Shown one piece after another: positions 15,381-25,045 of a stretch of DNA of 64,000 nt. The notes under the pieces were generated by a model. That model was not told the origin of the DNA. It worked only from the letters and a program-made list of their open reading frames with translations, and made no database searches. The position numbers were made by a program, and so were the translations under genes. Source of the DNA: Sphingomonas sp. (GTDB lineage Bacteria > Pseudomonadota > Alphaproteobacteria > Sphingomonadales > Sphingomonadaceae); contig NZ_JAQZBC010000011.1 in assembly GCF_029239295.1 (NCBI RefSeq), positions 1 through 64,000 of the forward strand, given 5' to 3'. Numbering within the stretch: the stretch's first letter is position 1; each line of letters begins with the position of its first letter.

Positions 15381-16973
15381 ATGATGCGTTCGCATTGGGT
15401 GCTGGGCATCGCGCTCGCCGCCACCGCACTGGTCACCAGCCCGCTGCCGGCACAGCAGGTGCAGCCGGCCCAGCAGGCTCAGCGGCGCCCCTCGCCCGCG
15501 GACATTTACGGGCCGCTGTTCAGCGCGGTGCAGGTCGGGCGGATCTTCCCCGACGGGAAGACCTTCGTCGATGCGGTGCCCAAGCGCGCGCCCGATGCGA
15601 TCATGGCGGATTATGTGCGCGTTGCGCCCAAGGCGCCTGAGGCGCTGCGTGCTTTCGTGCTCGAGAATTTCACCGTGCCCGGCGTCAACGATCGCGGGGC
15701 GGACGAGCTGCGCAGCCACATCCGCAACCTGTGGCCGATGCTGGTGCGCCAGCCCGCGCCGGTGGCGGCCGGCAGCTCCGCACTGCCGATGACGGCGCCC
15801 TACGTGGTGCCCGGCGGCCGCTTTCGCGAGATCTATTACTGGGACAGCTATTTCACGATGCTGGGCCTGGCCGTGGACGGGCAGCAGCCGCTGATCGAAT
15901 CCATGCTGGCCGACTTCACCGACACGATCGAGCGATACGGCCACATCCCGAACGGGATGCGGACTTATTATCTCAGCCGGTCGCAGCCGCCATTCTTCGC
16001 GCTGATGCTGGACCTGTCGAAGGACAATGATCCCGCGCTCGCCGCGCGGCGGCTGTCGGCTCTGAAGCGGGAATATGCCTATTGGATGAAGGGGGCCAAA
16101 TGCCTGGATGCCAGCGGCGCGTGCGAGCGGGTGGTGCGGATGCCGGACGGCACGCTGCTCAACCGCTATTGGGATGATCGCGCGCTGCCACGCGACGAAT
16201 CCTATGCCGAGGATCTGATCACCGCGGAGGAGGATTCCTCGCGCCCGCCAGAGACGATGTACCGCCACCTGCGCGCCGGCGCGGAAAGCGGCTGGGACTA
16301 TAGCAGCCGCTGGCTGTCTGACCCGCAGCGGCTGGCCTCGATCCGGACGACCGATATCGTGCCGGTCGACTTGAACAGCCTGATGCTGATCATGGAGGAA
16401 GCGATCGCCAAGCGCAGCGCAGCGGCCGGCGACCAGGCGACCACGGCCGAGTTCACCCGGCTGGCCGCGAAGCGCAAGGCGGCGCTGAACCGCTATTTCT
16501 GGGTGGCCAAGGAAGGCCGCTACGCCGATTGGGACCGGACGGCGAGGGCGCCGACGCCGCGCGTTTCCGCCGCAATGCTCTATCCGCTGTTCGCCGGCGC
16601 CGCTTCGCCGCAGCAGGCGGCCGCGGTTGCGGCGACGACCCGCCGCACGCTGCTGGCGCCGGGCGGCGTGCGCACCACGCCGCTGCGCACCGGACAGCAA
16701 TGGGACGCGCCGAACGGCTGGGCGCCGCTGCAATGGGTGGCGATCGCCGGCTTCGACCGATCCGGCCAGCCGGACCTTGCGCGCGAGATCGCCAAGCGCT
16801 GGATCGACACGGTCGCGACCACCTATGGCGAAACCGGCAAGATGCTGGAAAAATATGACGTCGACGAGCGCAAGCCAGGCGGCGGCGGGGAATATCCGAC
16901 GCAGGACGGCTTCGGCTGGACCAACGGCGTCGCCAGCGCAATCCTGGAAAAATATGGCGCGTGGCTAAATTAA
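15381..16973 (+). CDS. treA: Periplasmic trehalase (GH37)
   Basis: A 530-aa protein with signal peptide (WVLGIALAATALVTSPLPAQ) and the (alpha/alpha)6 GH37 fold. Both trehalase signatures are present: PGGRFREIYYWDSYF at about residue 148 and QWDAPNGWAPLQW at about 440, plus PNGMRTYYLSRSQPP, DESYAEDL and the C-terminal EKYDV.....GGGGEYPTQDGFGWTNGV. It splits alpha,alpha-trehalose into two glucose molecules in the periplasm. The ATG lies 3 bases after the hydrolase stop, so the two form an operon. Full length for the family. Confidence 0.95.
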   Translation: MMRSHWVLGIALAATALVTSPLPAQQVQPAQQAQRRPSPADIYGPLFSAVQVGRIFPDGKTFVDAVPKRAPDAIMADYVRVAPKAPEALRAFVLENFTVPGVNDRGADELRSHIRNLWPMLVRQPAPVAAGSSALPMTAPYVVPGGRFREIYYWDSYFTMLGLAVDGQQPLIESMLADFTDTIERYGHIPNGMRTYYLSRSQPPFFALMLDLSKDNDPALAARRLSALKREYAYWMKGAKCLDASGACERVVRMPDGTLLNRYWDDRALPRDESYAEDLITAEEDSSRPPETMYRHLRAGAESGWDYSSRWLSDPQRLASIRTTDIVPVDLNSLMLIMEEAIAKRSAAAGDQATTAEFTRLAAKRKAALNRYFWVAKEGRYADWDRTARAPTPRVSAAMLYPLFAGAASPQQAAAVAATTRRTLLAPGGVRTTPLRTGQQWDAPNGWAPLQWVAIAGFDRSGQPDLAREIAKRWIDTVATTYGETGKMLEKYDVDERKPGGGGEYPTQDGFGWTNGVASAILEKYGAWLN

Positions 16974-17152
16974 ACGCTATTCACATCGACAAACAATCCA
17001 GCGGGCAGGTATCTGAAAATTGTGCGGCGAGGTCGTTTACGCTCTATCAATAAGATGTATACCGGCGCAGGCGTTAAGGCTGACGAACCAATATTATAGT
17101 TGCTGATCGAACCATACAATATATAATACTTCTCCTCGGCTATATTAGGTGT

Positions 17153-18349
17153 TTAGGACGCGCCGAATGGATCAGAAAGCTTTGCGACTGCCTCCGACGC
17201 CAGCTGGGAAGAATCGCGTATCAGACAAAGGTCGAGCGCTGCCTGAAGGCGAGGCTTATCAAGGTGGGTACCAATAAAGACCAGTTCCTGGCGGCGATCT
17301 CCAAAGGGCGCGAGCCAACGCTCTCGGATGCGATCGAGGGCGGCCTCGTCGACCGGCCACGCCCCTGGCGGGACTGCAGCCCAGAACCGACCTCCGCGCC
17401 GTACATCTACCATCGCACCTGCGAGGCTCCACTCCAGGGAGATGCCGGGCTGGGTAGCCACCCAAAAGTATCCCTTACCTCGTATAACGCCAGGCAGGCT
17501 ACCAGTTAGAAGGGCGTAAATGCGCTGTGGGTGAAACGGGGCACGAGCACGATACACGAAAGAGTCCACTCCGTATTCGAGCGTCTCTGGCACATGTTCG
17601 GAGCTTCCCTGTAGCTCTCGAGCCCAGCGCGAGTTCAGGCGAGCTCGTTGCAAATCAAAGAGGTTCGTGCCGACGACGGCATCTAACGGTACCCGCCCAA
17701 AGTCAACCTCGACCACCCGGGCACTTGGATTAAGGCTTGCGAGAATGCGGCGTGCCGAAATCAGAGACTCGGGTAAAGCGGTGCCAACCTTGTTTAGTAC
17801 CAGAACGTCCGCGAACTCTATTTGCTCAACCAGCAATTCCACCAATGATCTGTGATCATCCTCCTTCTGAATCTCGCCGCGGTCCCGCGGGAAGGCTCGG
17901 CCAACGAAGTCCTGCACGAGACTGGCGGCGTCAACGATTGTCACGGTTGTGTCTAGCCGAGCAACGTCTCCGAGGCAGGCCCCGGCTTTGTCTCGAAAGG
18001 AAAAAGTAGATGCAACGGGCAGCGGTTCTGAGATGCCAGTGGACTCAATAACTAGATAGTCAAAGCGCATTTCCTCGGCAAGCTTACGGACCTCGCAAAG
18101 AAGGTCTTCCCTGAGTGTGCAACAGATACATCCATTAGTCATCTCTACTAGAACTTCGTCAGACCGGCTTAGTCCAGCGCCGCCGCCCCTGATAAGTTCG
18201 GCGTCTATATTGACTTCTGACATATCGTTTACAATTAACGCTACCCGCAATCCTGCCCTGTTGTGTAGGATGTGGTTTAAAAGGGTTGTCTTTCCGGCGC
18301 CCAAAAAACCCGAAATGACTGTAACCGGTAACCTATGGTCTTTGTTCAC
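17153..18349 (-). CDS. COG0523 GTPase, putative zinc metallochaperone (CobW/ZigA-like)
   Basis: A 398-aa P-loop protein: Walker [14 protein letters not shown] (about 14-26), the metal site [12 protein letters not shown] (CxCC, about 72-83), ESTGISEP, guanine-binding VLNKVG, and a CobW_C domain from about 265 to 370 ([20 protein letters not shown]). The length and CxCC place it in the ZigA/YjiA-type branch of G3E GTPases that hand metal, often zinc, to client proteins. No Zur-type palindrome was seen in the upstream 228 bp, so zinc regulation is unsupported. It stands alone, pointing away from the RTX gene promoter. Confidence 0.88.
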   Translation of the reverse strand: MNKDHRLPVTVISGFLGAGKTTLLNHILHNRAGLRVALIVNDMSEVNIDAELIRGGGAGLSRSDEVLVEMTNGCICCTLREDLLCEVRKLAEEMRFDYLVIESTGISEPLPVASTFSFRDKAGACLGDVARLDTTVTIVDAASLVQDFVGRAFPRDRGEIQKEDDHRSLVELLVEQIEFADVLVLNKVGTALPESLISARRILASLNPSARVVEVDFGRVPLDAVVGTNLFDLQRARLNSRWARELQGSSEHVPETLEYGVDSFVYRARAPFHPQRIYALLTGSLPGVIRGKGYFWVATQPGISLEWSLAGAMVDVRRGGRFWAAVPPGAWPVDEAALDRIRERWLAPFGDRRQELVFIGTHLDKPRLQAALDLCLIRDSSQLASEAVAKLSDPFGAS

Positions 18350-18577
18350 CGCAGCACCGCGGTTTTTACAGTAGCCGGTGTTCGCCAGGACAATGACCGC
18401 AGGTGCGGTATCCTAAGATGTGAACGAATCCGCGTCATCGGAATTCCCCTGTTTGATACCGTAATAGACTTATAGCAAAACCGCATGAGGCGTAGCTCTT
18501 TAGTTCAAGAGAAGGACTGGTGACTATTGGTCCGTGGCTGACATTTCTGTGCCAGTGAAGCGGAAAGCAAGTCACTT

Positions 18578-21500
18578 CTAGAGAGTGAAGTCCGACGCTT
18601 TGAGCGTAAGATAATTAGACATATCAATCTGAAAGTCGGCGATCCGGTCGCCGTTCACATCGCCGTATACGGACGTGGTGCTGTTAGACTCATGATCAAA
18701 CCGCAACTGGCCAGCTTTGCCACTAAATACGCTGCTTCCAATAAAAGAAAACGCTTGGTCGCCGCTCGACTTAGTGGACGCATCAACGTCCTTAAGGCTA
18801 ATCTTATCGACCCCTTGCGTGAAGTCGGCGATCGTATCGGCGAGGTTACCCGTCCTGCTTTCGATGAGCAGATCAAGGTCAAAGATGTCGGCTCCGGCGC
18901 CTCCTGTCAGGGAATCTTGGCCCTCACTGAACCCGATAACATCCGCACCAGCCGACCCGAAGATGGTGTCATTGCCTTGCCCGGCGTAAATTTTAGACAC
19001 GCCGGTCAACACGATCGAGCTGAAGTCGAGCGTGTCATCGCTGGCCGTTCCCGACAGCTTCAAGGCCGAGCCCGTCACAGCCTCGATCCCGCTGAAGTTA
19101 ACCCATGTAATAGTCGCGCCAGCCGTCGTGACCTTGATAGTATCAAATCCGGCCTCACCGTTGATAGTATCGCTGCCCTGACCGCTCGCCAGCTCGAACA
19201 GATCGTCTCCCGCGCCTCCGTTGAGTCGGTCGTCTCCTGTTCCGCCCAGCACGACGTCTGCGCCATTAGAGCCAAAGAACTCATCGTCCCCACTGCCCAG
19301 GTTGATCCGAGCGACGCCGCTAACGGCTACGCCGGTCAGGTTGAGCTGATCGGAGCCTGCTGTTGTCACAATCGTAACGCCCGAGAAGCTTTCCCCGGAA
19401 ATGCTCTCGACGCCGTTGATATTGCTTATCCCAATGACGGCGTTCGCGCTGGCAGCTTTAATCACGTCATATCCGGAACCGCCGTTGAACGTGTCAGTGC
19501 CGGCTGAGCCACCGACTAAAAACACGTCCCCGCCGTCACCTCCGCTAAGCCGGTCATTGCCGGTCCCGCCGACAATCACGTCGTCGCCAGTGCTCCCGTC
19601 AATGATATCGTCGCCAGCACCGCCATCTATCCGGGTAATCCCGATCAGATTCACGCTTCCGAAGTCCAGAGCGTCCGCTATCGCGGACCCGCGAATCTCC
19701 ACGCCGACGTAGCCGTTGGCGGAAATCACCTCCACCCCCGCTAGCGACTTTAATCCGATGATCGTGCTTGCTGCGAGAGCGTTGATGCGATCATTGCCCT
19801 CGCCACCATCAATTCGATCGAAGCCCTCTTTGGCTTGATAGAAAGTAATGACATCATCACCGCCACCGGTGCTGATCATATCGTCTCCTACGCCGCCCCG
19901 AACCACGTCTCTTCCACCCAGCGTTGTGATCGTGTCATTGCCGCTGTTGCCGTTAACTATGTAGTCGTCGTCCGATTTTGCCGTGAGCGTATCGGATGAA
20001 GAGCTACCGGTTAGCGTTTGGGATTCGACGGCGTTGGTCAGTTGTACAGCGAACGACTCTTCGTAGCTTTTTCCGCCGGCGTCGACGACCTTAACGCTGA
20101 TTTGATGGCTATTTGCGCTCTCAAAGTCGAGCAGGGCGCCATTCGCGACCGTGATCTGCCCCGTAGCAGCGTTGATTGCGAAGCGCCCCTTGGCGGTGTC
20201 TGTGAGACTAAATTGGTAGCTTTCGCCGACGTCTACATCGAAGGCGGTGAGCGCCCCGACCACGGTTCCCTTAGCCGCGTTTTCGACTATGGTTCCGCCA
20301 GATAGGATCAAGTCGTTTGGCGCATCATTTACTGCAGAGAGGGTCAGGCTTTGAGTGGGGCCGATACTCCCGCCCTGGCCATCCTCCACCGTATATCTCA
20401 GGGTCACCGGGCCATTGTAATTAGCAGCCGGTACCACTGTGTAGCTGCCGTTGTTGTTATTGAGTATGGCCCCATGGTCTGCGGTGATGCTGGTAACGCG
20501 TAGCAGGTCTCCATCGCTGTCTGTTAGGCCAGCGAGGAGATCCGCCTCCGTCACTAAGTAGTCAACGTCCTCGCTTCCGTTTACTAAGACGGCTGATGGA
20601 TTCCCACTGGGTAGGTCGTTGACCGCTGTCACAGTGAAGCTTTGATTGGCGTTGGCCCTGCCGTCTACCCCGTCTTGGACAGTATAGGTGAGCGACACAA
20701 CACCATTATAGTTAGGAGATGGCGTCACCGTGAAGGTCCCATCACCATTATTTGTGACCGTTCCGTGGTCGGCGACCAAACCGTGAACCGTTAACGCGTC
20801 GCCGTCGACATCGCTGAATCCTCTCAGGAGTGCAGCTTGACTTACCAAGTAGCCCTGATCCTCGATTCCGCTGGGCAGTACATCTATCGTAACGCCTGTC
20901 GGGTCATCGTTCACAGCGGAAATATTAAAACTTTGGATCGCGTTGATCTTACCGTCATTCCCATCCTCAACGACGTAGGTAAGGTTGACTGGGCCGTTAT
21001 AATTCGCAGCTGGAGTAACCGTAAATGTACCATCGTTATTATCGACAATTGTGCCCCGATCCGTCGTAAGCCCGGTAACCTTCAGTTCGTCTCCATCGCT
21101 GTCACTAAAACCTTCCAACAGGCGGACTTGCGTGATCGAATAGCCGAGGTCTTCAACACCACCTTCCAGTACAGCGGTCGGTGCGCCGGTGGGGGAGGTA
21201 TTTGTATCGCCGACCGGCTCTCCGCGCTGGAAAACAACGTCAACCCAGTAGTTAGCGGAGTTGAACGATTGCTGCGGGAACGCAGCTTGGCTTCCAACAG
21301 AATAAAGTCCATTTCCGATGCCGTTAGAGCTACCTCCGCTCGGGGCTAAGCTCGCCGGGGCCACGAGGACACCATCTGAGCCAACATGTTCCGCGGAGAA
21401 ATAATTACTAGTGGCGGCATAACTCTCCACCGCACCATCGCCATTGTTGAAGACGTAGCTGTAGGAGACGATGTAGGTCTCTCCTTGGGCCAAAGCGATC

Positions 21501-24500
21501 GGAGTAGTTAAAAGCCCAGTTTGCCAGCCGGTCTGGTTAGGGAGCGATGTCACGGCTACCGCGCCGAGCACATTTCCCGTCGAGTCCCAAATGCGTAACG
21601 TACGAGCGTCAGTATCGTCCGCATCACTCAGGCCCCGATAGTAACGGAGAGCAGTGACTGAGCCTGCCTGGGTCGACATAAGTTTCGTGCCGAGCTCGTA
21701 GTCTGTCGGATCGGCGACGCCGGAGACAAAAGCCGTTGGCGCTTGCTCAAAAAGAGTGGATGAGTTGGAGCCGCCGCCGGATTCATCGGCGTCCGTGACG
21801 CTGACCGAAATTTCTTTGGTCACCGGGCCGGACAAGCCGTCCGTGGCGCTTACAACTATGTCGTAGACGTTGTCCCCTCCGACGTCGCCGGGCGCTTCGA
21901 AATTCGGAGGGGATTTAAAAGCTAGCGCGCCGGTGCCGCTGTTGATCTGAAACAGCTCCGCGTCCGCGCTAGGAAGGATGGCGTAAACGATCGCGTTTCC
22001 GTCGCTATCCCGGCCAGTAACAAAGCCGACGTCCAATTTGTTCTCTGCGACAACGAAGTTGCCCGAGGTGAGCTCCGGAGGAGAGTTACCATCACCATTC
22101 GCCGGTCTGAAGGTAAGATCGACCCAATAGTTCGATCCGCCGAATGTATCGCCCGGCATTTCGCCGCTATCGCCGTAACGATAGACCCCGTTACCTAATG
22201 TAGCCGATGCCTGCGAGGCGCTTACGATCCCCCCCGATCCAGTGAAGGCATCGTTGTCTAGGCCATCGAATGCGACTTCATTCTCGGGATTAAAGAATCC
22301 GTTAGTTGATACGTAATTGTCCGCCGTCTGATAAGAGACAACATATTGATCGCCGGGAGTTAATGCTGTAGGAGATGAAAGGGCGGCGAACTGCCAGCCG
22401 GATTGGCCAGGCGTCGAGGTGAAGGTGGCCGTCGCCAGCAAGGCGCCATCGCTGACTCTCCACAGATGACCGTCGCGAATGTCGGTGTCGTTAGCATCTG
22501 TCGCGCTTCTATAATAACGGAGTTCCGTTACGGCTCCCGCCTGAGCCACGCTAAACCGCAGACCGAGCGCGATCGACTTCTTGTCGTCGAAGGTGGTCGC
22601 GGTGACTAGCTGTTCGTCGAACAGGCTGGCGCCGCCTGCAGTCGCCGCGGGGGCGACCGTGACCATCTCTTCGAATGAAGTGGCGTTATAGACGTTCAGG
22701 CTGTCATCAACGGCGCGCGCCTTGACGGTGTAAGTGCCTTCGCTGACTGGGTGCCACACATAGCTCCACTCCGTGGTGCCGGTCGCGACCTTCCAAGTAG
22801 CCCCGCCGTCAAACGACAACTCCACCAACGCCACAGCGCCATCAGATGTTGTCGTATCCCCATCATCATCGGTTGCGTTGCCAGTTATGGTGACGGCTGC
22901 GCGCGCATTCACAATCGCGGCGATGTCATCGATCGAGATTGATGCCGGGGTAAGATCAGCAGAAGGCGTCGCTCGGATAAGGCCAGGCTCAAGAGAGGCC
23001 GGTTGGATGCCCATGTCGGCAAACATGTTGACCGAGAACTGCTTTATAACCGTGCTCTCGATGTTTGCTTCATAGGGGGAGCTGTCATGTTCGTCGCTCA
23101 GCCCCCAACTCCAAAACACTGTGCCGGACGCGAATACTAATGCACCGCTTTCCGCGCGGTACAGAGTAAGATTATGGGTCGCAGTGCCGGGCTCAGTGCG
23201 GTTGCCTTGGTCAACTAGGATGGCGTCCCAGTCTAGTGTGGTTTCGGAGAGTTTAATGAGCCCGGCGGGGCGATTAATATCATCCGGTGCCACATCCCAT
23301 TCGTATCCGAGTATACCGGCGGAGATATCTTGTTGGCCGTCACTGGCGAGGGTATCTCGCCAAAAACGGAGATTGCCATAACTAGCAGGAACGTCGATTG
23401 CGCCTCCGAACTGGCCCGTTCCATCAGGTCCAAACAACTGCCCAGTTAGGGTAGTCTCAGCGCAATGGCAGTTTGGGTAGAGCCCCGAGATTGGATCCGG
23501 GTCGGTGCCACCAGCGATGTAATTGCCGTTCTCATCCTGGGCAGCAAGGAACCGAACATCACGCCAAGTGCCGGTCCAGACATTACTAGGGTCGATATTA
23601 GCGTAGTCCTCAGGCGCTGCATTGGGATTGCCGTTCGCCCAAGTCTCCTTATAGCACACTAAGGTGCGGTACTCTGTGCCGTCAGCACTTATTGCAGTCT
23701 CCCACCGCGTCTTCCAATATACCTCATTGCCGCTCCAAAACAGAACGTTGACGCCGGAATCGCGGGCGGCCTCGACATTTAACCGCTGGTCGCCAGACCA
23801 GTATTCATCGTGGCCGACAGATATAAAGGCCTTATAGTTTTTGAGATAGTCTCCCCCGAGACGATCTGTATCGACGCCAGAAATGTACGATACATCGTAT
23901 CCGTTTTCTTCCAGCCACGAGATCGCGCCGTAGTCGGCGCCAAACAAATAATCCTGCGCGCCGGCTGCTGCGCCGCCGCCGTCCCGCGTTAATAACGGGC
24001 GATTGTAGCTGACCGCATAGGCTCGATCCTGCACGCCAAGGCCCGGATCAGCCACCGGTTCATGATCGACCATATTGGCCGGATCACCATAGAAGTTGGG
24101 ACCGACTTTACCGTTATTGCCTGCCCATCCGTTATACGCCTGCCATGTTGTGTCTGACGTCTGCAGGACGATGTCGGCTGCAACTCCGTCATTTCGTACG
24201 ACAAACGGCACTTGATTGGTGGCATCACCAATAGCGTCTCCGTTCGCGTCGAGGCGCTGTAATCGCGCAAGATATACGCCTGAAACGGCATCTGAAGGAA
24301 CTTGCCAACTGTCTGTGACAAGCCAGTTCCCTGCGTCAACCAATCCTCTGCTCTCGTCGAACAAAGGCTCTGATTGCACAGTGCCCTGCGCATTGACTAT
24401 TTCGGCAACTTCACGGGCGCCGTTCCCGCCATAATGGCCGAGACGAAAGATCTCGACTTTATAAGAAGAACTGCCGGCAATCGCGGCGTTAATATTAATT

Positions 24501-24640
24501 TTGAAGTCTACGGTCGTACCTGCGTTGACGCTGAATTCGGCCGCAAATCCCTCAATGCTGTTGCTGCTGTCGGCGTCCCAATAGGACTTTTCGGCAACGC
24601 CATCGGTCTTTAAATTTTCCTGAACTATACGCTCCGACAT
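18578..24640 (-). CDS. Giant RTX surface/secreted protein with dimethylformamidase-like head
   Basis: About 2020 aa with no N-terminal signal peptide. Domains in order: N,N-dimethylformamidase beta-subunit-like domain (1-545; TWQAYNGWAG, and GHDEYWS with His277/Glu279 matching the HxE iron ligands of DMFase); Ig-like domain (565-665); DUF4082-type domain (670-840); cadherin-like (850-950); second DUF4082-type (958-1135); three tandem ~97-aa cadherin-like repeats (1145-1436, each with DSDGD/DVDGD and NYNG); cadherin (1437-1540); RTX Ca-binding repeats GGxGxD (1540-1920); and a serralysin-like C-terminus ending ASDFTL. RTX plus no leader indicates type I secretion; no exporter genes are in this window. 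Its GC is visibly lower than the flanks. The ATG at 24640 follows a GAGGGG ribosome site. An enzymatic role is inferred, not shown. Confidence 0.9.
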   Translation of the reverse strand: MSERIVQENLKTDGVAEKSYWDADSSNSIEGFAAEFSVNAGTTVDFKININAAIAGSSSYKVEIFRLGHYGGNGAREVAEIVNAQGTVQSEPLFDESRGLVDAGNWLVTDSWQVPSDAVSGVYLARLQRLDANGDAIGDATNQVPFVVRNDGVAADIVLQTSDTTWQAYNGWAGNNGKVGPNFYGDPANMVDHEPVADPGLGVQDRAYAVSYNRPLLTRDGGGAAAGAQDYLFGADYGAISWLEENGYDVSYISGVDTDRLGGDYLKNYKAFISVGHDEYWSGDQRLNVEAARDSGVNVLFWSGNEVYWKTRWETAISADGTEYRTLVCYKETWANGNPNAAPEDYANIDPSNVWTGTWRDVRFLAAQDENGNYIAGGTDPDPISGLYPNCHCAETTLTGQLFGPDGTGQFGGAIDVPASYGNLRFWRDTLASDGQQDISAGILGYEWDVAPDDINRPAGLIKLSETTLDWDAILVDQGNRTEPGTATHNLTLYRAESGALVFASGTVFWSWGLSDEHDSSPYEANIESTVIKQFSVNMFADMGIQPASLEPGLIRATPSADLTPASISIDDIAAIVNARAAVTITGNATDDDGDTTTSDGAVALVELSFDGGATWKVATGTTEWSYVWHPVSEGTYTVKARAVDDSLNVYNATSFEEMVTVAPAATAGGASLFDEQLVTATTFDDKKSIALGLRFSVAQAGAVTELRYYRSATDANDTDIRDGHLWRVSDGALLATATFTSTPGQSGWQFAALSSPTALTPGDQYVVSYQTADNYVSTNGFFNPENEVAFDGLDNDAFTGSGGIVSASQASATLGNGVYRYGDSGEMPGDTFGGSNYWVDLTFRPANGDGNSPPELTSGNFVVAENKLDVGFVTGRDSDGNAIVYAILPSADAELFQINSGTGALAFKSPPNFEAPGDVGGDNVYDIVVSATDGLSGPVTKEISVSVTDADESGGGSNSSTLFEQAPTAFVSGVADPTDYELGTKLMSTQAGSVTALRYYRGLSDADDTDARTLRIWDSTGNVLGAVAVTSLPNQTGWQTGLLTTPIALAQGETYIVSYSYVFNNGDGAVESYAATSNYFSAEHVGSDGVLVAPASLAPSGGSSNGIGNGLYSVGSQAAFPQQSFNSANYWVDVVFQRGEPVGDTNTSPTGAPTAVLEGGVEDLGYSITQVRLLEGFSDSDGDELKVTGLTTDRGTIVDNNDGTFTVTPAANYNGPVNLTYVVEDGNDGKINAIQSFNISAVNDDPTGVTIDVLPSGIEDQGYLVSQAALLRGFSDVDGDALTVHGLVADHGTVTNNGDGTFTVTPSPNYNGVVSLTYTVQDGVDGRANANQSFTVTAVNDLPSGNPSAVLVNGSEDVDYLVTEADLLAGLTDSDGDLLRVTSITADHGAILNNNNGSYTVVPAANYNGPVTLRYTVEDGQGGSIGPTQSLTLSAVNDAPNDLILSGGTIVENAAKGTVVGALTAFDVDVGESYQFSLTDTAKGRFAINAATGQITVANGALLDFESANSHQISVKVVDAGGKSYEESFAVQLTNAVESQTLTGSSSSDTLTAKSDDDYIVNGNSGNDTITTLGGRDVVRGGVGDDMISTGGGDDVITFYQAKEGFDRIDGGEGNDRINALAASTIIGLKSLAGVEVISANGYVGVEIRGSAIADALDFGSVNLIGITRIDGGAGDDIIDGSTGDDVIVGGTGNDRLSGGDGGDVFLVGGSAGTDTFNGGSGYDVIKAASANAVIGISNINGVESISGESFSGVTIVTTAGSDQLNLTGVAVSGVARINLGSGDDEFFGSNGADVVLGGTGDDRLNGGAGDDLFELASGQGSDTINGEAGFDTIKVTTAGATITWVNFSGIEAVTGSALKLSGTASDDTLDFSSIVLTGVSKIYAGQGNDTIFGSAGADVIGFSEGQDSLTGGAGADIFDLDLLIESRTGNLADTIADFTQGVDKISLKDVDASTKSSGDQAFSFIGSSVFSGKAGQLRFDHESNSTTSVYGDVNGDRIADFQIDMSNYLTLKASDFTL

Positions 24641-24708
24641 CACGGTGCCCCTCGCCCTGGCTGCTGTAAGGAGAGCGGCCCTTTGTCGCTCGTAAGTCCT
24701 TCTACATC

Positions 24709-25045
24709 ATGGCAAACGGTCCTACGTCACCGACATGGGTGAGGCCGCTGAAAGACATTTGATCGCCTTCGGCGACCGAAGTTAGAAGCGATCCGGAGGC
24801 TTCCATTGCGTCGATCTGCGAAGCAGGCTTGATGCCTCCGCTTTGGTCGAGAACTCTCTCTAATATAGCGACGGCGATGGTAAACGGGCCCATGTCACCG
24901 ATTCGGGTGAGGCTGCTGAAAGACATCTGATCACCTCGGGAGATCGAAGTTGGAAAGCAACCCTGAGGCGCTAATCGCGTCGATCTACGAAGCAGGCTTG
25001 ATGCCTCCGCTTTGGCCGAGAATTCTCTCTGATATAGCGAGAGCA
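24709..25045 (+). repeat. 168-bp tandem duplication covering the LuxR gene 5' end
   Basis: Two adjacent units (24709-24876 and 24877-25045) align with an offset of 168-169 bp, for example TCACCG at 24727 and 24895, GAAGCAGGCTTGATGCCTCC in both, and ATATAGCG at 24863 and 25032. Unit 2 contains the upstream region, start codon and first ~32 codons of the LuxR gene; unit 1 has the same sequence, with TTA in place of the TTG start, so it is a dead partial copy. Identity is high but not perfect, so the event is not recent. On the minus strand the units also read as repeated peptides with MSFS.LT..GD.GPF. Confidence 0.85.

Noticed and set aside
18350..18577. Zur-type operator before the COG0523 GTPase
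   Set aside because: The AT-rich stretch near 18455-18475 has no convincing dyad, so zinc regulation is not supported.
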